DNA of 64,000 nucleotides from NCBI RefSeq assembly GCF_004801395.1, contig NZ_SSOA01000006.1:154965-218964 (forward strand), given 5' to 3'. Origin of the DNA: Gillisella terrae. Lineage in GTDB: Bacteria; Pseudomonadota; Alphaproteobacteria; Rhizobiales; Rhizobiaceae. The position numbers and the translations under genes were made by a program. The notes beneath the pieces were generated by a model. It was not told the origin of the DNA and did not search any database. It was given only the letters and a program-made list of their open reading frames with translations. The number at the start of each line of letters is the position of its first letter. The first letter of the stretch is position 1. This document shows, piece by piece, positions 61,020-64,000 of the stretch.

Positions 61020-61925
61020 ATGGAACAGGCAAGCCTTAGAGAACTGAATGCAGTGATAACCATCGCCCGGCGAGGAACATTTCGTGCAGCCGCTGTCGAA
61101 CTTGAAATGTCCACCACGGCCCTCAGCCATATGATTGCGAAGTTTGAGGCAGCTCTGGGCGTACGATTGTTTAACAGGACGACGCGGAGTGTATCGCTCA
61201 CCGATGCTGGCAGGCTTTTGGTTGACCAGGTAACGCCCTCACTGCATGACATCTTTGATACATTGACGACTGTGCGCTCCCAGCGCGAAACCCCTTCGGG
61301 AACAATCCGCATCAATGCCGCCCCGTTTGCCGCCCGCGCCATCATGTCGCCAATCGTTGTGGAATTCCTTCGACGCTACCCCGATATGCACATCGATCTG
61401 GTGACGGAAGGTAAAATGGTCGACATTGTCAAAGACGGTTTCGATCTGGGGGTGCGGGTCGCAAGTCTTGTTCCCACCGACATGATCGCGGTCTCGCTTG
61501 GCAGTCCTCATCGACACGCGGCTATCGCGGCGCCCGACTATCTCGAACGATATGGCAGACCTATGGTCCCCGCCGATCTGCTTTCCCATAAATGCATCCG
61601 CGTGCGCCTTCCCGATGGCTCCCTTTTTCCATGGCGTTTTGAAAAACAGGGTGAACCGGTGCAAATCAACGTGCAAGGGCCCATCACGCTTGATGAAGCC
61701 AGCCTGGTAAAAGCCGCAGTGATTGAAGGCATGGGCATAGGATATGTCATCGAGCAAGATATCCTGCCGGATATTATTGCAGGCCGCCTTATCCGACTTC
61801 TGGAAGATTGGACGCCGCCCTATCCGGGCCTCTGTCTCTATTACCCCGGCCGTCGGAATCTTTCCGCGGGCATGAAAGCTTTTTTGGATCTGGCACGCGA
61901 TTTCGCAAGACGGCAGAGAGCCTGA
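61020..61925 (+). CDS. LysR family transcriptional regulator
   Basis: A 301-residue LysR regulator. The N-terminal winged helix '[20 protein letters not shown]' and '[20 protein letters not shown]' is followed by the substrate-binding domain ('[20 protein letters not shown]', '[20 protein letters not shown]'). It is divergent from the SnoaL-SDR pair with about 107 bp between starts, the usual arrangement for a LysR protein and its target. Confidence 0.92.
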   Translation: MEQASLRELNAVITIARRGTFRAAAVELEMSTTALSHMIAKFEAALGVRLFNRTTRSVSLTDAGRLLVDQVTPSLHDIFDTLTTVRSQRETPSGTIRINAAPFAARAIMSPIVVEFLRRYPDMHIDLVTEGKMVDIVKDGFDLGVRVASLVPTDMIAVSLGSPHRHAAIAAPDYLERYGRPMVPADLLSHKCIRVRLPDGSLFPWRFEKQGEPVQINVQGPITLDEASLVKAAVIEGMGIGYVIEQDILPDIIAGRLIRLLEDWTPPYPGLCLYYPGRRNLSAGMKAFLDLARDFARRQRA

Positions 61926-61976
61926 TGGGAAAAGCGCATGTCCCATACCTTGCTTTTTTAACGGTCATGCCAGCGG

Positions 61977-62004
61977 TATAGACACACCAAATGCCGTGTC
62001 TATA
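61977..62004. terminator. Hairpin between convergent LysR and Wza-type genes
   Basis: TATAGACAC (61977-61985) pairs perfectly with GTGTCTATA (61996-62004). It lies between two convergent stop codons. Confidence 0.5.
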
Positions 62005-62067
62005 GCTTGTCCTGAGAAGCCGTGGGGCGGACCTTGCATCTCTCCATGCCTGTCACAAGGTCATGAT

Positions 62068-63243
62068 TTACTTCATATTATTTGTGACGGTTGTTGCGGC
62101 TGCGACGATACCGACGGGGCTTGCGACGATGTTTATGAACTTTGAGAAGTCGACGGATGGGTGACGGGACGCATAGATGACGTCGCGGTTTTTGACTTCG
62201 AATGTCTGTCCGATGAGGAGGCTGTCGGCTTTTTCCATGCTGAGGCGGTAGACGACGGGGTATTTTCCGTCCTTGTCGGGCTGCATGCCGTTGGCGAGGA
62301 GCTGCTTGACGCGGGCGGGGCCGACGAGATCCATGAGGACTTCAGGCTCTTCGAAGCGGAAGACGAAGTAGCCCTTCATGTTGACGGATGCGCTGTCTGC
62401 GCCGCCTGCGAGTGCAATGGCTTCGAGCAGGTTGACATCGCTCGCGCCAAACTCGACACGCTTGGCCTGTTTGACAGAGCCGAGAATGGTGAAGGTCTGC
62501 GGATCGCGGTAGACATAGATCTGGTCCTTGGGCTGGACCGGAATGTTTTCCTTGGGATTTTCGATGATATCCTTGAGCAGAACCGAGCCGCGCACATTGT
62601 TGCGCGTCAGGCTGATATAGGTCTCATAGGGCTGGGCGACAGCGCCGCCAACGCGGGCGAGCATGTCGAGAATGGTTTCGTGGCCAAGGCCAAGCGGGAT
62701 GACGGCGGAGCGGGCAACGGCACCCGACACCGTGACATCGCGCGAGGACGAGGAGACCAGATTGACCAGAACATCGGGCTCGACGGCCTTGTTCTTGAGG
62801 GCGGATTTGATGGTTTCGCGCACCTGCTCAAGGGTTTTGCCCACCAGCCGCACGGTTCCGACATAGGGAATGGAGGCCATGCCATTGGGCTGGACCACGA
62901 TGTCGATGCTTGCCTGCTTGGAGTTTTCGGTCGAGAACAAGCCGTCGGCACTGGCCTCAAAAATCGTCACCTTGAGAGCATCACCAACGCCAATCACCGG
63001 CACACCGGTGGAGCCACTGACCTTGAAGCGTCTTTGCAGCTTTCTGGCCTGGAAGGCATGGATGACATTGGCCATTCTGGCATCAACGTCAATCAGCTCA
63101 AACACTTCTGCACTGGCACGGCTCTGCTGGGCAGCGGAGCGTCCGGCTTCTCCAACAATATCACTTGCGAGGGGGCCATCCGCGGGCACCATTTGACAGC
63201 CCGATAACGCTACGCAGGACAAAATGACAATCGCTTGTTTCAA
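62068..63243 (-). CDS. Wza-type polysaccharide export lipoprotein
   Basis: A 391-residue outer-membrane polysaccharide exporter. The lipobox ends at Cys16 ('VALSGC'). 'YVGTVRLVGKTLEQVRETIK' and 'SSRDVTVSGAVARSAVIPLG' are the Poly_export and SLBB-type segments; a second SLBB-like unit holds 'QPKDQIYVYRDPQTFTILGS'. The C terminus is hydrophobic ('INIVASPVGIVAAATTV'), as in the Wza outer-membrane helix. It should form the pore for a capsule or exopolysaccharide, whose other genes are not in the window except perhaps beyond the divergent SDR. Confidence 0.88.
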   Translation of the reverse strand: MKQAIVILSCVALSGCQMVPADGPLASDIVGEAGRSAAQQSRASAEVFELIDVDARMANVIHAFQARKLQRRFKVSGSTGVPVIGVGDALKVTIFEASADGLFSTENSKQASIDIVVQPNGMASIPYVGTVRLVGKTLEQVRETIKSALKNKAVEPDVLVNLVSSSSRDVTVSGAVARSAVIPLGLGHETILDMLARVGGAVAQPYETYISLTRNNVRGSVLLKDIIENPKENIPVQPKDQIYVYRDPQTFTILGSVKQAKRVEFGASDVNLLEAIALAGGADSASVNMKGYFVFRFEEPEVLMDLVGPARVKQLLANGMQPDKDGKYPVVYRLSMEKADSLLIGQTFEVKNRDVIYASRHPSVDFSKFINIVASPVGIVAAATTVTNNMK

Positions 63244-63540
63244 TTATAAAAGTCCCCGTCGTTTCCGCGATTGTCAAATCATATTTCTGACGAACCGGCA
63301 AGGTCCAGATCGTTTCAATGCCGGGTTTTACACCTGCTGCGGATGCCGCGCCTGCACCAACACGGCACACGTGCGCACCCGACAGCATAAGGCCCACCAG
63401 ACGATATTTTTTCAGGATTGGCACAGATCTATTACAGTTCTATTAAAGTTTAACCGCGTGAAGAGACGTGCTCAAACACCCCAAACCATCGCATCCGCCA
63501 CGCCCGACTGGCGGATCAAATCATCGCAAGGCTTGTTGAT

Positions 63541-64000
63541 ATGGCGCATATCTTGATCACCGGAGGCTCCAGCGGCATAGGGCTGCACATTGCAGGTCTT
63601 TTGGTGCAGCGGGGCGATAGCGTCAGCTTGCTGGCACGCGACCAAGACAAGCTGGACGCGGCAAAACGCGCCTTGCAAAGCCAATATCCGAACAGCCGCC
63701 CGGTTCACACCCAAGCTGCCGACGTCACAGATGGTGCGGCGCTACACACTGCGGTCATGGAATGCGTTGCCATCCATGGTGCCATTGATACATTGATTGC
63801 CTCGGCTGGCATGATTATCCCCGGCAATTTTGCCGATCAAAGCGGTGCGGATTTTGATGTGCAGATCCATACCAATCTGATTGGAGTGAGCAATGCCATC
63901 CGGGCGGTCTACCCATCGATGATCGCAGCCGGGCGCGGCACGATCACGATCATTTCATCGGGTGCAGCCTTGCTGGGCATTCCGGGCTATACGGCCTATT
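63541..64000 (+). CDS. Short-chain dehydrogenase/reductase, 5' part
   Basis: The frame is open from the ATG at 63541 to the end of the window (153 codons), so the gene continues outside. 'HILITGGSSGIGLHIAGLLV' is the coenzyme-binding motif, 'LIASAGMIIPG' the NNAG-like motif, and 'TITIISSGAALLGIPGYTAY' reaches the catalytic Ser and Tyr. It resembles 3-ketodihydrosphingosine-reductase-like SDRs by eye. It is divergent from the Wza-type gene. Confidence 0.85.
   Translation, partial: MAHILITGGSSGIGLHIAGLLVQRGDSVSLLARDQDKLDAAKRALQSQYPNSRPVHTQAADVTDGAALHTAVMECVAIHGAIDTLIASAGMIIPGNFADQSGADFDVQIHTNLIGVSNAIRAVYPSMIAAGRGTITIISSGAALLGIPGYTAY

Noticed and set aside
62161..63207. Long plus-strand ORF (348 codons) opposite the Wza-type gene
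   Set aside because: Acidic, low-complexity antisense shadow with no domain; the minus strand encodes a lipoprotein with a clear lipobox and export motifs.

Overview
The window looks like part of a chromosome or large secondary replicon of a Rhizobiaceae alphaproteobacterium, close to Agrobacterium/Allorhizobium/Rhizobium. Reasons: the D-psicose 3-epimerase closely resembles the Agrobacterium tumefaciens enzyme; there are many ABC uptake systems of rhizobial type; seven complete or decayed copies of a two-palindrome intergenic repeat resemble the RIME elements of rhizobia; and a DUF1127 gene is followed by an alphaproteobacterial 'cuckoo' sRNA array. No rRNA, tRNA, CRISPR array, phage or intact insertion sequence was seen.

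Layout. 1-279: 3' end of a response regulator. 0.35-6.8 kb: TetR repressor divergent from an oppABCDF-type peptide importer. 6.9-10.2 kb: two proline-rich exported or membrane-anchored proteins, one with an OB-fold, divergent from an OmpR-type two-component system; then a cytochrome b561. 11-24.8 kb: an N-heterocycle or cyclic-amide catabolic locus. It holds a 6-hydroxynicotinate reductase-like Fe-S protein, an ApbE-like UPF0280 protein, two tandem PF06684 proteins, hydantoinase/oxoprolinase subunits A and B, two MarR regulators, and a five-domain branched-chain-type ABC importer whose two permeases are fused.

24.8-28.4 kb: a 300-bp MITE-like element, an ABC-F ATPase, a DUF1127 gene followed by four hairpins that each present a CCUCCUCC (anti-Shine-Dalgarno) loop, and a small exported TonB/TolA-C-terminal-like protein. 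28.6-37.1 kb: a seven-gene sugar operon (binding protein, ATPase, two permeases, two ketose epimerases and a kinase) under a divergent LacI repressor; D-psicose/D-allulose or a related rare ketose is the likely substrate. 37.2-48 kb: a catabolic locus with a FadL-type porin, an extended SDR, a metal-site-less class II aldolase paralogue, a class III aminotransferase, an intact class II aldolase, a FGGY kinase and an AraC regulator, divergent from an MFS transporter and a coniferyl-aldehyde-type dehydrogenase.

48.1-56.1 kb: a complete kdp potassium-pump operon (kdpF-A-B-C-D-E), preceded by an extra 27-residue membrane ORF and a KdpE-like box. 56.4-64 kb: DedA protein, CLC channel, XdhC-family protein, SnoaL-SDR pair divergent from a LysR regulator, Wza-type export lipoprotein and the start of an SDR gene.

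The most interesting items are the DUF1127/cuckoo-RNA unit, the reductase/UPF0280/PF06684/HyuAB cluster with its repeated MarR-type operator motif, the small ORF ahead of kdpF, and the dead class II aldolase paralogue beside an intact one. All calls come from reading the sequence; no database search was run.
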